Under the pieces are notes generated by a model. It saw nothing but the letters and a program-made list of their open reading frames with translations, did not search any database and was not told the DNA's origin. A DNA stretch of 64,000 nucleotides, taken from contig OX393551.1 of NCBI GenBank assembly GCA_947650365.1, forward strand, positions 3,058,001 through 3,122,000, given 5' to 3'. This DNA comes from Chamaelirium japonicum. Its lineage: Eukaryota > Streptophyta > Magnoliopsida > Liliales > Melanthiaceae. Within the stretch, counting starts at the first letter, position 1. Every line of letters starts with the position of its first letter. Below, piece after piece: positions 47,137 to 57,066 of the stretch. The position numbers and the translations under genes were made by a program.

Positions 47137-49088
47137 TGTTGGAATTGGATCCGTGTATCAGAGTCGCAGCGGAAGCAAAAGAAAGATCCGAAGATCATAC
47201 GGTGTATGTTTCATTACAATTTGTGACATAAAACAATCTACATGCAAATCTACGATCTTAGCATATGTGCGGACACCCTAGAGGCATACTACGATCTACG
47301 GAAGACATGAATGCATCTACTTAGGTGTTAAGTTTCATCATACCTTATGGATCTATGATCCGGAGAATTCAAAACGATGAAGAACCGCACTTAAATCGCA
47401 AGGGAAACTGTCGGATAGCACCTTGTTCTTTGCGAATTGAAGAATCCTCGAATCCCGTCTCTGAGTGCAAGGATTTCGAGCCGACAGAGGAATCCGTTAC
47501 GAAGACGATGGCGAGCCGCGTGATTTTCTCCTCCTCTTTCTCCTTTCTTCCTTCTCATTCCTTCCTCTTCCTTCTCCCTTCTTCTTCCTCTCTTTTCCTT
47601 GGCCGAAACCACAAAGGAGGAGACTAGGGGTTGGATTTTTGGAGGGGAGGGAGTAGAACCATAGGGCCGGCCCTCCCCCCCCTATTTCCTTTATAGGGCC
47701 GGTCTCCCATGGCTACAAGGAGCCTAGGGCCGGCCCCTAGGTGGATAGGGATGAGGGGGGGTCAGATTTAGGTCTCTCGGGTGTCTATCGTGAAGTCCGG
47801 ACGAAAACGCCCTTCACGAAAAGCGGAAAACTGAAAGAGAAACTGAGTAAGGTGCGCTACTCGGAATCGAGTTCCGTCAGCGCCTATGAGCTCCTGGAAT
47901 TATTCTGCTCATTTTAAGATCCATATTCAATATGTTCTGAGCCATATTTCAGTATTTACCAAAATACCCCTACGGCCCGTAACACACGTGAATTAGGTTC
48001 TTAGGCTCCGGGCTTACGCTCCATCGCGCTACTTCGCATCGAACGTATCCAACTTGGTCGGGGACCAATTCCTATACGCAATGACAGGGTTGAACCTTCA
48101 GGGTTCGGGATCTCAAGCTCCAACCAGATCCCTGATTAACTGTTCCGGTGACACACCGAAAGTTCTGTTAATCAGCCCTAATCCGATTAACCCGCGTAGC
48201 CACCCAGAGTGCGACGCGAGTTGAACTCTAGTGATCCTAAACTTATGTTACTCCCTCGTAATCCTGTTCTCTACTATACTCCGATAATCCTTAGTCCCTC
48301 CTATTACTGGTGCCATGATACGACTCGGGCGGTGGGGAGCACCGTCAGATCCCGATCGATCATCTGACTAGGGTTTGATGACTTGTTATCTATAACACCA
48401 CACACCTTCCAGTGCTATGCCTAGCATCTGGAACATCGTCAGTCATACTGATAACCACCAGGCCTGGGTTAACTGTGTGGACAGATTGACTCATCAAACC
48501 GCACCCATCCAATACTGGACGTCGGATAACCTGTAGGGATTACATGTCACTCAAGCGCCAGCCGGGTAACCCAACGTACCGTGGTATTGGATTATGGAAG
48601 GCCCGCACACGTTGGCACATCAAAGCACCACACAACTGGTTGGCCCAGTGAACATGGTCCCTCAGGGTTAAGGACATATTATCTATAGCAGTAAGATGGT
48701 TTATGCACCAGTGTCTAAATCACTGAACTATGCACCGTCTTGGTTCCTGTTCAACACGATCATCGTGCTTGGTCAGGTGAATGGGAATCCCCTGTTCCCG
48801 TGGTGGAGACTTCACCACATCCTCTACCTGCCAACAGCTTGTTCTCGGTGAAGCGACCGGCATCACCTAAGCTGTGAACTAGTTCTAGGTCTACACAGAA
48901 CTGGTCCACTGGGTCTCCCAAGCATGGATCCTCCATGCGCCTCAATGGCCTACTGTGTTCCCTAGGGTCCTTTTATTATATGAGAATTATCATATATCAT
49001 AGTAGTATTCTAATTAAAGCAATAACCAAAGTCATCTTTATTAATGTTAATACAGAAAATCCACGCTAAGGACACATGAGCTACAACA
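47137..49088 (-). repeat. Copia LTR, duplicated copy
   Basis: 1,952 bp, same ends as 41220-43171. At 47226-47236 it keeps the bases of the distant 34230 LTR where copy 1 differs, so those copy-1 changes came after the duplication. Confidence 0.92.
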
Positions 49089-49750
49089 ATTTATAGAGAA
49101 ATTTTGGGTAAAGGGCGGTTTTTGCTGTAGTATCTGGGGATCCTCCAGGCAGGGCTTGTGGGTCCTGCTGCTGTCTTCGGGGGATTCCACAGGAAGTGCC
49201 GGTGGGTCCCGCAGAAGTCTTTGTGGGCTCACCAGGCAGGGTCGGTGGGTCTCGCGGTAGTCTTCGTGGGCCCACCAGGCAGGGTCAGTGGGTCCCGTGG
49301 TAGTCTTCGTGGGACCACCAGGCAGGGCCGGTGGGTCCTGCGGTAGTCTTTGTGGGCCCACCAGGCAGGGCCGGTGGGTCATGCGGTAGTCTTTGTGGGC
49401 CCACCAGGCAAGGTCGGCGGGTCCCACGGTAGTCTTTGTGGGTCCACCAGGTAGGGCCGGTGGGTCCCGCGGTAGTTGGTAGACTTCTGCCAAAATTTGC
49501 ACCCACAGTTACCCCCTCCAAGTTAGCTAGAGGCCAACCTGGCTGGCTTGGATTCGTGGTGCAAAAAACTATCAACCCCTGTCAAAAACACGAAAAAAGC
49601 TTGCCAAGTGTCAGCGTCAAAAAAGGACTGATCGGTCAATTTTGACCGATCGGTTGAACTTGACCGATCGGTCAAAGTTGACCGATCGATCGAACTTGAC
49701 CGATCGATCAAAGTTGATCGATCGGTTGATTTCAACCGATCGGGGTCAAA

Positions 49751-49755
49751 GTGAT
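49751..49755. other. Target-site duplication of element E, left copy
   Basis: GTGAT, repeated at 62896-62900; the site in copy 1 (43835-43839) has a single GTGAT, as expected for the empty site. Confidence 0.93.
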
Positions 49756-50462
49756 TGTGGGTGCAAATTTTAGGCATGTATCCACCACGGGACCCACCGA
49801 CCCTGCCTGGTGGGCCCACGAGGACTACCACGGGACCCACCAGCCCTGCCTGGTGGGCCCACGAGGACTACCACGGGACCCACCGGCCCTGCCTGGTGGG
49901 CCCACGAGGACTACCACGGGACCCACCGGCCCTGCCTGGTGGGCCCACGAGGACTACCACAGGACCCACCGGTCCTGCCTGGAGGATCCCCAGATACGGC
50001 AGCAGAAACCGTCATTTACCTCGGAATTCCCCAACAGAGAATCCTATAAATAGCAGTGCCTTCGAATGTAAAAGGATCCGAACATTCTGATTTCCACTCT
50101 GAGATCTGACTTTCAGAACCAGAGCTTTGGGATTTTCTAACTTCCGATCTACCATCTTTCTTTGATCTTCTTTTCTCTTTCGAAGAGATCAGGGAGCTTT
50201 CAGTGACACTCGGCCTGTCGAGGTCACTTCAACTGAAGTGTTAGTGAATTCGGGTTGCTCCCTATAGCACGGAGACGTAGGCTTCGGCTGAACTCCGAGA
50301 TCACATCTCATGTCACAATTTCTCTGATTGCATTCCTCTGTTTGCATATCAAAAGGCTTAGACTTCAGCAACAGATCGATTAACGATCTTCGACATCAAC
50401 TTCGACTCCAATTGACTGGTGCTGCGAGAGTCTTCGGGTCGGCACGAAGATTTTCCCCCACA
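49756..50462 (+). repeat. 5' LTR of element E
   Basis: 707 bp. Five 43-bp units in U3 (starts 49785, 49828, 49871, 49914, 49957); TATAAATA at 50045-50052. Confidence 0.95.
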
Positions 50463-50465
50463 GTT

Positions 50466-50482
50466 TGGCGCCGTCTGTGGGA
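50466..50482 (+). other. Primer-binding site of element E
   Basis: TGGCGCCGTCTGTGGGA, identical to that of C. Confidence 0.65.
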
Positions 50483-50607
50483 TCCGAGCGAGAAGCCGTG
50501 TCCTCTCTACTTCGACTACCAGATCAATAGCCAAACTTCCTCGCCCCCTCGGTTGATCAGACAACTGATCGGACGTCAGCAATCTCGTTGTACCCTTCGC
50601 ACTCTGA

Positions 50608-53076
50608 ATGGCGAGAACCAAACACCAGGGTCAACCAGAAGGAAGTAACACTCAACATCAACCTCGTCCTGAGACTCGTTCAATGAGTCAAAGGCTCAAC
50701 TTCGGGCAGCCCCTTGCTGTCCCCGAGATGGGGATTCACTCAGGAAGCGGAAGATCAGTCGATCGACCGATCGCCCCTCATCCTCATCAATCAATTGGGC
50801 AGACTGTCCCTGCTCCTGCTGAAGACCCTCCATCGACATACCAAGTCTCTGCAGTCGATTTCCAATTGCTCCAACTGGCGAAACAAAATGCCACCCTCAC
50901 GGCTGAGAGGGATGCTCTAAAGAAGGCAGCTTCCGAAGCTGGGATCGTTTTGCCTATCCCCTCTGCAAGCGAGAGGATCAATCTTCCACAACGCTCAATC
51001 CACTCCGAGCAACGGAGATCAATGGGCACTGCTGCCCTCGAAAGAATTCGTCGCGATCCTACTCCCTCTGCTGCTCCCTGGAAGCAGAGTGTCTGGGATC
51101 GTCTTGAAGACGAGTCCTCCCAATCCTCTTCTGGTCGTAACTGCGACAAGAGGATACCTTCAAAGATCAACATGCCAAAGAAGCACCAAATGAAAGGCGC
51201 TCCTTCAAAGAGCAGAGTCTCCCCTTCCATTCCACTCCAACGTGGACTTGGATCGGACCTTCGACACCGACTTCAACCGGCAAATACTTCAATGCCTGAG
51301 CAAGACCTTGCGATCTTGCCTCTTGATCCGCCCCTAGGTCGAGGACACGGTCGTAGGGACGGTTACTCCTCTGCCGGGCCTCTACATCGAAGTCTCTTCG
51401 AGACCACCTTTCTAAGAGGATGGAGAACTCCTATCCTCCCCAAATTCAACTGCATCAGAGGAGATCCAAGCCTCCACATACTTGCCTTCAAGCAAGCTCT
51501 AACGCCACACGAAGAGGAAAACAACATGCTCTGCCGCACCTTCGCGGGAAGTCTCGATGAGCCTTCGCTCGACTGGTATCACAATCTCCGAGCTGGGTCC
51601 ATCACCCAGTTCGGTGTTTTGGCTAACCTCTTTGTGCAGCACTATCAACTCAATCTAAAGCCAGAGAAGAAGCTCGACTCTCTCTACCGACTGAGGATGG
51701 GTGCAGACGAGACTCTCCGCAGCTTCACGAGGAGGTTTCGCAACGAGCATGCTGCTCTCTCTGGAAGACATCTGGATGATGAAGCCATCATGTTGGCTTT
51801 CCAGAACGCTCTCCGCTTCGATCTACACATCTACAACGACTTCATCCGCAATCCCCCTCCTTCTCTGGGTGCAATGTTTGACCGAATCCAGAGGGAGATT
51901 GAAGTGGAAGACGATCAAGTCGCTCGGAAAGGGCGAGAAAATAAGAGAAGGCCTGCTGAAAGAGAAGCTCCTAAGTATGCTGCAAAGGCTCACAACGCTG
52001 AAGCAGCAGCCCCTCCGTCCAACAAAAGATCAAAGAATGATGGGCGTCGATCTCCGACGAAGACCACTTTCACTGAGTGGAATATGCCAGTCGAACAGAT
52101 ACTCGACCGTATTCAACACGACGAGTATCTTCGGAGGCCTAATCCTCTTCAGCCGAATTCCAAATTCACAGCAGACAAAACAGTCTACTGCGACTTTCAT
52201 CGAAGTCACGGCCATTCCACCGATCGGTGTTTTCGGCTGAAATTCCATCTTGAAGACCTATTGCGAGAAGGCCATCTTCAAGAGTTCGTTAGAGGCGGAC
52301 ACAATCAACATTGGACCTCTGCAAAGGGGAAAGAAGTGTGTTGGATACATCAAATCTCCTCGAACCGGCAACCTATCTCTGTGAATGCCAATGTCTTTGG
52401 CATTCATGGATCATTACACAATCAAGCAATTACCGGGAAAGAAGTGGATCGCCAAGTTCGACGCATCTTCCACGTTCGTTCTACTGCGAGCAAAGAAGAT
52501 ACCTGGATCGAGAAACCCATCGAAGGTCTTTCTTGGCCATCAATCGTCTTCAACGACACCGATCTTCAAGGAGTCCATACTCCACATCGAGACCCTCTGG
52601 TATTAAAACTCATTATCGACGGCAGCACTGTCAACCGGATCCTCATCGACACCGGAAGCTCCATCGATATTATGTTCTCAGACTGTTTCAAACGTCTGGG
52701 ACATAAGTATCAAAGCCTCGACGTCGTCCCAACTGTGATCACCGGCTTCAATGGTGAACAAAGCATCACAGTGGGCGAATCCAGATTTACCATCGACCTC
52801 AGCCGAGAGACTCGAGTCTCGGTGAGGTTTGCAATCGTCGAAGGAATGTCTAGCTACAACGCCATTCTTGGGCGACCATTCCTCCATCAGATCAATGCCA
52901 TCTCCTCCTCTTACCATCAACTACTCAAATTTGCAACTGGAGAAGGCATCGTCTGCATTCGAGGCGATCAGCAAGCTGGAAGGTCTTGTGAAGCTGCTGC
53001 GGCAAAGACAGATCGAATGATTAACATTGCTCCTCCAAAGCGGCCACGAGATGAAGCTGGTCCCTCTTCTAAATAG
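50608..53076 (+). CDS. gag: Element E Gag-protease (822 aa), intact
   Basis: Same length and layout as in C: Gag core at about residues 280-435, CX2HX4HX4C knuckle (YCDFHRSHGHSTDRC) near 528, and aspartic protease with DTGSSID at 681. The protease is upstream of the stop, so it would be made in Gag-level amounts, not only in the Gag-Pol fusion. The ATG is 145 nt from the LTR and is the first in frame. The frame ends at UAG 53074-53076. Confidence 0.96.
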   Translation: MARTKHQGQPEGSNTQHQPRPETRSMSQRLNFGQPLAVPEMGIHSGSGRSVDRPIAPHPHQSIGQTVPAPAEDPPSTYQVSAVDFQLLQLAKQNATLTAERDALKKAASEAGIVLPIPSASERINLPQRSIHSEQRRSMGTAALERIRRDPTPSAAPWKQSVWDRLEDESSQSSSGRNCDKRIPSKINMPKKHQMKGAPSKSRVSPSIPLQRGLGSDLRHRLQPANTSMPEQDLAILPLDPPLGRGHGRRDGYSSAGPLHRSLFETTFLRGWRTPILPKFNCIRGDPSLHILAFKQALTPHEEENNMLCRTFAGSLDEPSLDWYHNLRAGSITQFGVLANLFVQHYQLNLKPEKKLDSLYRLRMGADETLRSFTRRFRNEHAALSGRHLDDEAIMLAFQNALRFDLHIYNDFIRNPPPSLGAMFDRIQREIEVEDDQVARKGRENKRRPAEREAPKYAAKAHNAEAAAPPSNKRSKNDGRRSPTKTTFTEWNMPVEQILDRIQHDEYLRRPNPLQPNSKFTADKTVYCDFHRSHGHSTDRCFRLKFHLEDLLREGHLQEFVRGGHNQHWTSAKGKEVCWIHQISSNRQPISVNANVFGIHGSLHNQAITGKEVDRQVRRIFHVRSTASKEDTWIEKPIEGLSWPSIVFNDTDLQGVHTPHRDPLVLKLIIDGSTVNRILIDTGSSIDIMFSDCFKRLGHKYQSLDVVPTVITGFNGEQSITVGESRFTIDLSRETRVSVRFAIVEGMSSYNAILGRPFLHQINAISSSYHQLLKFATGEGIVCIRGDQQAGRSCEAAAAKTDRMINIAPPKRPRDEAGPSSK

Positions 53077-53082
53077 CAATCA
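53074..53082 (+). promoter_or_regulatory. Leaky stop context UAG-CAAUCA at the gag/pol boundary (E)
   Basis: UAG CAA UCA, identical to C and matching UAG-CARYYA; pol is open in the same frame on the other side. Confidence 0.7.
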
Positions 53083-56000
53083 AAGGAGATTCCACTGACC
53101 GAACCTCCACCAATCGAATGGGAAGCGTCACCTTCAATTGAAGAAATCATCCCTATCAATATTGGCAGCGGAGATCTCCCTCGACAAACATTTATTGGTA
53201 CCGGTCTAAGCGACGCAGAAGCGCAAGACATGGTATCCTTCCTCCAGTCCAATATCGACGTCTTCGTTTGGTGTTTCGAAGACATGCCTGGTATCAATCC
53301 AGATGACGCTTGTCACCGACTTGCGATCAAAGAAGAGGTGAAGCCTGTCAAGCAAAAGCCTCGCACCATTCGACCAGAGCTGCAAGTTGCTGTTCAAGAA
53401 GAAATCACCAAGCTACTCGCAGCCGGCTTCATCCGAGAAGTAGAGTATCCAACTTGGATCTCTAATATAGTGGCTGTTCCAAAGAAGAATGGGAAGGTTA
53501 GAGTCTGCATCGACTTTACCAATCTCAACAAGGCTTGTCCCAAGGACCCATTCCCCATGCCAAGGATTGATAGACTCGTCGATGCCACTGCTGGCCACGA
53601 GCTATTGTCTTTCATGGATGGGTATTCTGGATATAATCAAATTCCTCTTCACGCCGATGATCAAGAGAAGACATGTTTTGTGACTAGCCGAGGCCTTTAT
53701 TGCTACAATGTCATGCCATTCGGCCTCAAAAATGCTGGTTCCACCTATCAAAGGCTAGTCACCAAAATGTTCGAAGATCAGATCGGTCGCAACGTCGAAG
53801 TCTATGTCGATGATCTCCTCACCAAGAGTTCCGTTCGGAGCAAACATCTATCTGATCTGGCTGAAACCTTCCAAGTCCTTCGAAAGTATCGAATGAAGCT
53901 CAATCCAGCCAAGTGCGCTTTCGGAGTTCAATCTGGCAAATTCCTGGGTCATCTTGTGACCAGGAGGGGTATCGAAGCCAATCCCGATCAAATTCGAGCC
54001 ATCATCGATATGCCTTCACCTACAAATCGAAAAGAAGTTCAACGCCTCACTGGAAGGTTAGCAGCACTCAATCGATTCATTTCAAAATCTTCCGACAAAT
54101 GCAAGCCCCTCTTCGACAAACTACGAAAGGCGGATACATCCGGCTGGAGTCCAATCTGTGAAGAGGCATTTCAAAGTATCAAGAAATATCTGATGCAAGC
54201 TCCCATCCTGACTGCTCCAATGCCAAAAGAAGACTTGTGGCTCTATCTGGCCGTGACCGATCAAGCAATCAGCGCGGTCTTAGTCAGTAGAAGAGAAGGC
54301 GTCGAACATCCAGTCTACTACATCAGCCATACTCTCCTTCCAGCTGAGACTCGCTACTCAAAAACTGAGAAGGTCATCTTGGCCTTGCTCACTGCATCGC
54401 GTCGTCTTCAACCGTACTTCGTCTCCCACCAGATTACTGTCATTTCAGAACACTCACTCAAAGATATCATTGACAAAGCTGGTCGAGCTGGTCGAATGAC
54501 CAAATGGGTGATCGAAATGAGTGCTCTGGGGATTCAATTCGAATCTCGCACTTCTATCAAAGGTCAAGCAATTGCTGATTTTCTAGCTGACTTTCCAGTT
54601 GAAGACCCCATCACTTGGGAAGAGGATGTCGACATGCGCTTGGAAGATGAGGATAATCCTCCGATCAATCCTGCAACAAAAATTGATCCAAGTCTTGAAG
54701 TTATTGCTGCAACTCCTCCTTGGAAGCTTTATACTGATGGAGCATCAAGTTCGATCGGTTCGGGAACTGGGATAGTCTTAATATCCCCCGAACTTGATCA
54801 TCTCCAGAAGGCCACTCTCCTTGGATTTAATGCCACCAACAACGAAGCTGAATACAAAGCACTCATTTCCGGACTCGAAATGGCAGAATCCCTGGGGGTA
54901 GATCGAATCATCATCTACAGCGACTCCCAGTTGATCATAAGGCAAATCAATGGAGAGTACACAGCTCGTGAAGAAAGAATGCAACTCTACTTAGCCTTAG
55001 TACGACGTCTTCAACAACGTTTTACTACAATTGAGTTCGTTCAAATTCCAAGAGCAGAAAACCGAGAAGCAGACGCCTTAGCTAATGCTGCCTCAGTTCT
55101 GGGAGACTCGCTTGGAGGAAGGCAAATACAGATCAATTATCAAGAAGTGCCCAAGACCATCCCCGATCAACAGATCCTTACTACTACAAAAGGATCTGGG
55201 GGTGGAGATCAGCTTGAAGATTGGAGACGACCAATTCTTGACTTCTTCAAATATGGCAAAATGCCAGAAGATCCAAATCAAGCCCGAAGACTTCAAAGAA
55301 AGCTTCCCTGCTACACTATTCAAGGAGAAGATCTGTACTTCAAATCTCACAACGGGATGTTGCTCAAGTGCCTTGGTCCTGAGCAAGCACAGTCAATCCT
55401 GATTGATATCCACTCTGGAGCTTGTGGAAATCATTCGGGAGGAAGATCTCTTGAAGCCAAGACGAAGCTACAAGGGTACTACTGGCCAACAATGGCAAGG
55501 GATGCTCAACAAGTCGTTCAAAGATGCGAGCCTTGCCAACGGCACGCTCGAGCTATCCATCTCCCTGCAGATGAACTTCATCAATTATCAAGCCCCTGGC
55601 CTTTCCATCAATGGGGGTTAGATTTCTTGGGTCCTTTCCCTCCAACTCCAAGCAAGAAGAAATATCTACTGCTGGCTACTGATTACTTCACCAAATGGGT
55701 TGAAGCTGTGCCCCTCTTTCGAGAGACTGACGACGAAGTGATCAAATTCATTCGGCACAACATCTTCTCAAGGTTCGGCACACCTCAAGTTCTTGTTGCT
55801 GACAATGGAGCTCAATTTGACTCAGACAAATTCCGAGAGTTCTGTCTGAACAACGGTATCAAGTTATTCTATTCAACTCCAAGGTATCCTCAATGCAATG
55901 GGCAAGCAGAAGCCTCCAACAGAGCTATTCTTGGTATACTCAAGAAGAAACTTGATGACAAGAAAGGATTATGGGAACAGGTCCTACCTGAAGTTCTTTG

Positions 56001-56457
56001 GGGGTATCGCACAACTCCAAGAAGATCAACAGGGTTCTCACCCTTCCGTCTCACTTATGGATCGGAAGTAGTACTCCCAACAGAAAATATATCAAATACT
56101 TTGAAGACTAAGACAGTTGAGGGAGGAATCAACGAAGAACTTCGAATCAATGATTTAGACTTCTCTGAAGAACTACGAGATCAAGCTTCTCTTCGTGTGG
56201 CCAAGTACCAACAGAAGATCAAAAGAGCCTATGACAAGAAAGTCTACAAAAGACAGTTCCCAGTGGGTAGTTTAGTTCTCAGAGCAGTTTTCTACAACAC
56301 CAAAGAGCATAGCAGTGGAAAGCTTGCTCCCAACTGGGAAGGTCCATATATCATTGAATCAGTGGGAGGCAGAGGTTCTTACAGATTGATCTCGCCAGAA
56401 GGAGATAGATTGCCTCGAGCTTGGAATTCTAGACATCTCAAGTTGTTCTATCCGTGA
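53077..56457 (+). CDS. pol: Element E Pol: RT, RNase H, archaeal-type RNase H, integrase, intact
   Basis: 1,126 residues, the same length as in C. RT with YVDD, degenerate gypsy RNase H, second RNase H with TDGAS / NEAE / YSDSQ, integrase with the zinc-binding region and D, D-35-E (LDFLGP, ADNGAQF, GQAEASN). In the second RNase H the residue after AEY is Lys where C has Glu (EYKAL for EYEAL); by comparison with RNase HI this is next to, not in, the catalytic set. It ends ...LFYP-TGA. There is no chromodomain and no separate start codon is needed if UAG is read through. Confidence 0.96.
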   Translation, partial: QSKEIPLTEPPPIEWEASPSIEEIIPINIGSGDLPRQTFIGTGLSDAEAQDMVSFLQSNIDVFVWCFEDMPGINPDDACHRLAIKEEVKPVKQKPRTIRPELQVAVQEEITKLLAAGFIREVEYPTWISNIVAVPKKNGKVRVCIDFTNLNKACPKDPFPMPRIDRLVDATAGHELLSFMDGYSGYNQIPLHADDQEKTCFVTSRGLYCYNVMPFGLKNAGSTYQRLVTKMFEDQIGRNVEVYVDDLLTKSSVRSKHLSDLAETFQVLRKYRMKLNPAKCAFGVQSGKFLGHLVTRRGIEANPDQIRAIIDMPSPTNRKEVQRLTGRLAALNRFISKSSDKCKPLFDKLRKADTSGWSPICEEAFQSIKKYLMQAPILTAPMPKEDLWLYLAVTDQAISAVLVSRREGVEHPVYYISHTLLPAETRYSKTEKVILALLTASRRLQPYFVSHQITVISEHSLKDIIDKAGRAGRMTKWVIEMSALGIQFESRTSIKGQAIADFLADFPVEDPITWEEDVDMRLEDEDNPPINPATKIDPSLEVIAATPPWKLYTDGASSSIGSGTGIVLISPELDHLQKATLLGFNATNNEAEYKALISGLEMAESLGVDRIIIYSDSQLIIRQINGEYTAREERMQLYLALVRRLQQRFTTIEFVQIPRAENREADALANAASVLGDSLGGRQIQINYQEVPKTIPDQQILTTTKGSGGGDQLEDWRRPILDFFKYGKMPEDPNQARRLQRKLPCYTIQGEDLYFKSHNGMLLKCLGPEQAQSILIDIHSGACGNHSGGRSLEAKTKLQGYYWPTMARDAQQVVQRCEPCQRHARAIHLPADELHQLSSPWPFHQWGLDFLGPFPPTPSKKKYLLLATDYFTKWVEAVPLFRETDDEVIKFIRHNIFSRFGTPQVLVADNGAQFDSDKFREFCLNNGIKLFYSTPRYPQCNGQAEASNRAILGILKKKLDDKKGLWEQVLPEVLWGYRTTPRRSTGFSPFRLTYGSEVVLPTENISNTLKTKTVEGGINEELRINDLDFSEELRDQASLRVAKYQQKIKRAYDKKVYKRQFPVGSLVLRAVFYNTKEHSSGKLAPNWEGPYIIESVGGRGSYRLISPEGDRLPRAWNSRHLKLFYP

Positions 56458-56473
56458 TGTAAATTCTGTGATA

Positions 56474-56479
56474 AATAAA
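56474..56479 (+). terminator. AATAAA polyadenylation signal after pol (E)
   Basis: AATAAA 17 nt after the pol stop, followed by GTGCTCTTTC and TGTTC stretches. Confidence 0.5.
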
Positions 56480-56575
56480 GTGCTCTTTCAAAGTGTTCAA
56501 ATATGCAAGTGTTCAATTTTTCAATTCAAGTTCTGAAGCAGTTTCAAGTTATCCATATTCAAATCACCAGGTCTT

Positions 56576-56885
56576 TTAACAAGTTTGGGAGTTAGAGTTG
56601 CGACTCAACCCCTTACTAGCAAATGTTAAAAACTGACCACATTCAAGTTACCAAGTCTTTTAACAAGTTTGGGTGTTAGAGTTGCGACTCAACCCCTTAC
56701 TAGCAAATGTTAAACTGACTTTCAAATTTCTATATTCAATCTCAATCAATTTCTACATCGTTTAACAGGTTTGGGTGCTTGAGTTGCGACTCAACCCCTC
56801 ACATTCAAGTGTTAAACGAATTCAAGTCCAATTTTCAAAGTTACTATAAGTTCGGGTAATTGAGTTGCGACTCAACCCCTTACAT
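56576..56885 (+). repeat. TGCG-loop hairpin repeats (E)
   Basis: Four to five units with GAGTTGCGACTC and CCCCTTAC or CCCCTCAC, between pol and the antisense gene. Confidence 0.75.
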
Positions 56886-57066
56886 TCAAAAGATTGTATC
56901 TATTCTAATGATTATTAAGATCATGATAGTCAAAGGCATTCAAATCAAGAGACATCCAATTTTCAAACACCAAGAAGATCTTCTATTATCAAAATATGCC
57001 AGATACAAGAGTGCGCTGTTACATTTCAAAAATTTACAAGTACAACAACGAAGAAGGAGAAAAGTC

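Larger units (their letters stand above)
45038..49755. repeat. Tandem duplication, copy 2, part before element E
   Basis: Repeats 39121-43839: truncated copia gag start (45038-45203), leader, primer site (47123-47134), copia 5' LTR (47137-49088), ATTTA, D LTR fragment (49094-49507), polypurine tract and the start of D's array (49620-49755). The 126-codon leader frame is again open (46590-46970), as expected from so recent a copy. Confidence 0.93.

Noticed and set aside
49751-50090. Gly/Pro/Arg-rich open frames (GPTGPAWWAHEDYHGTH and similar) in the LTRs
   Set aside because: They come from a 43-bp repeat that is open in all frames; the same sequence gives three different peptides and also reads through on the other strand.
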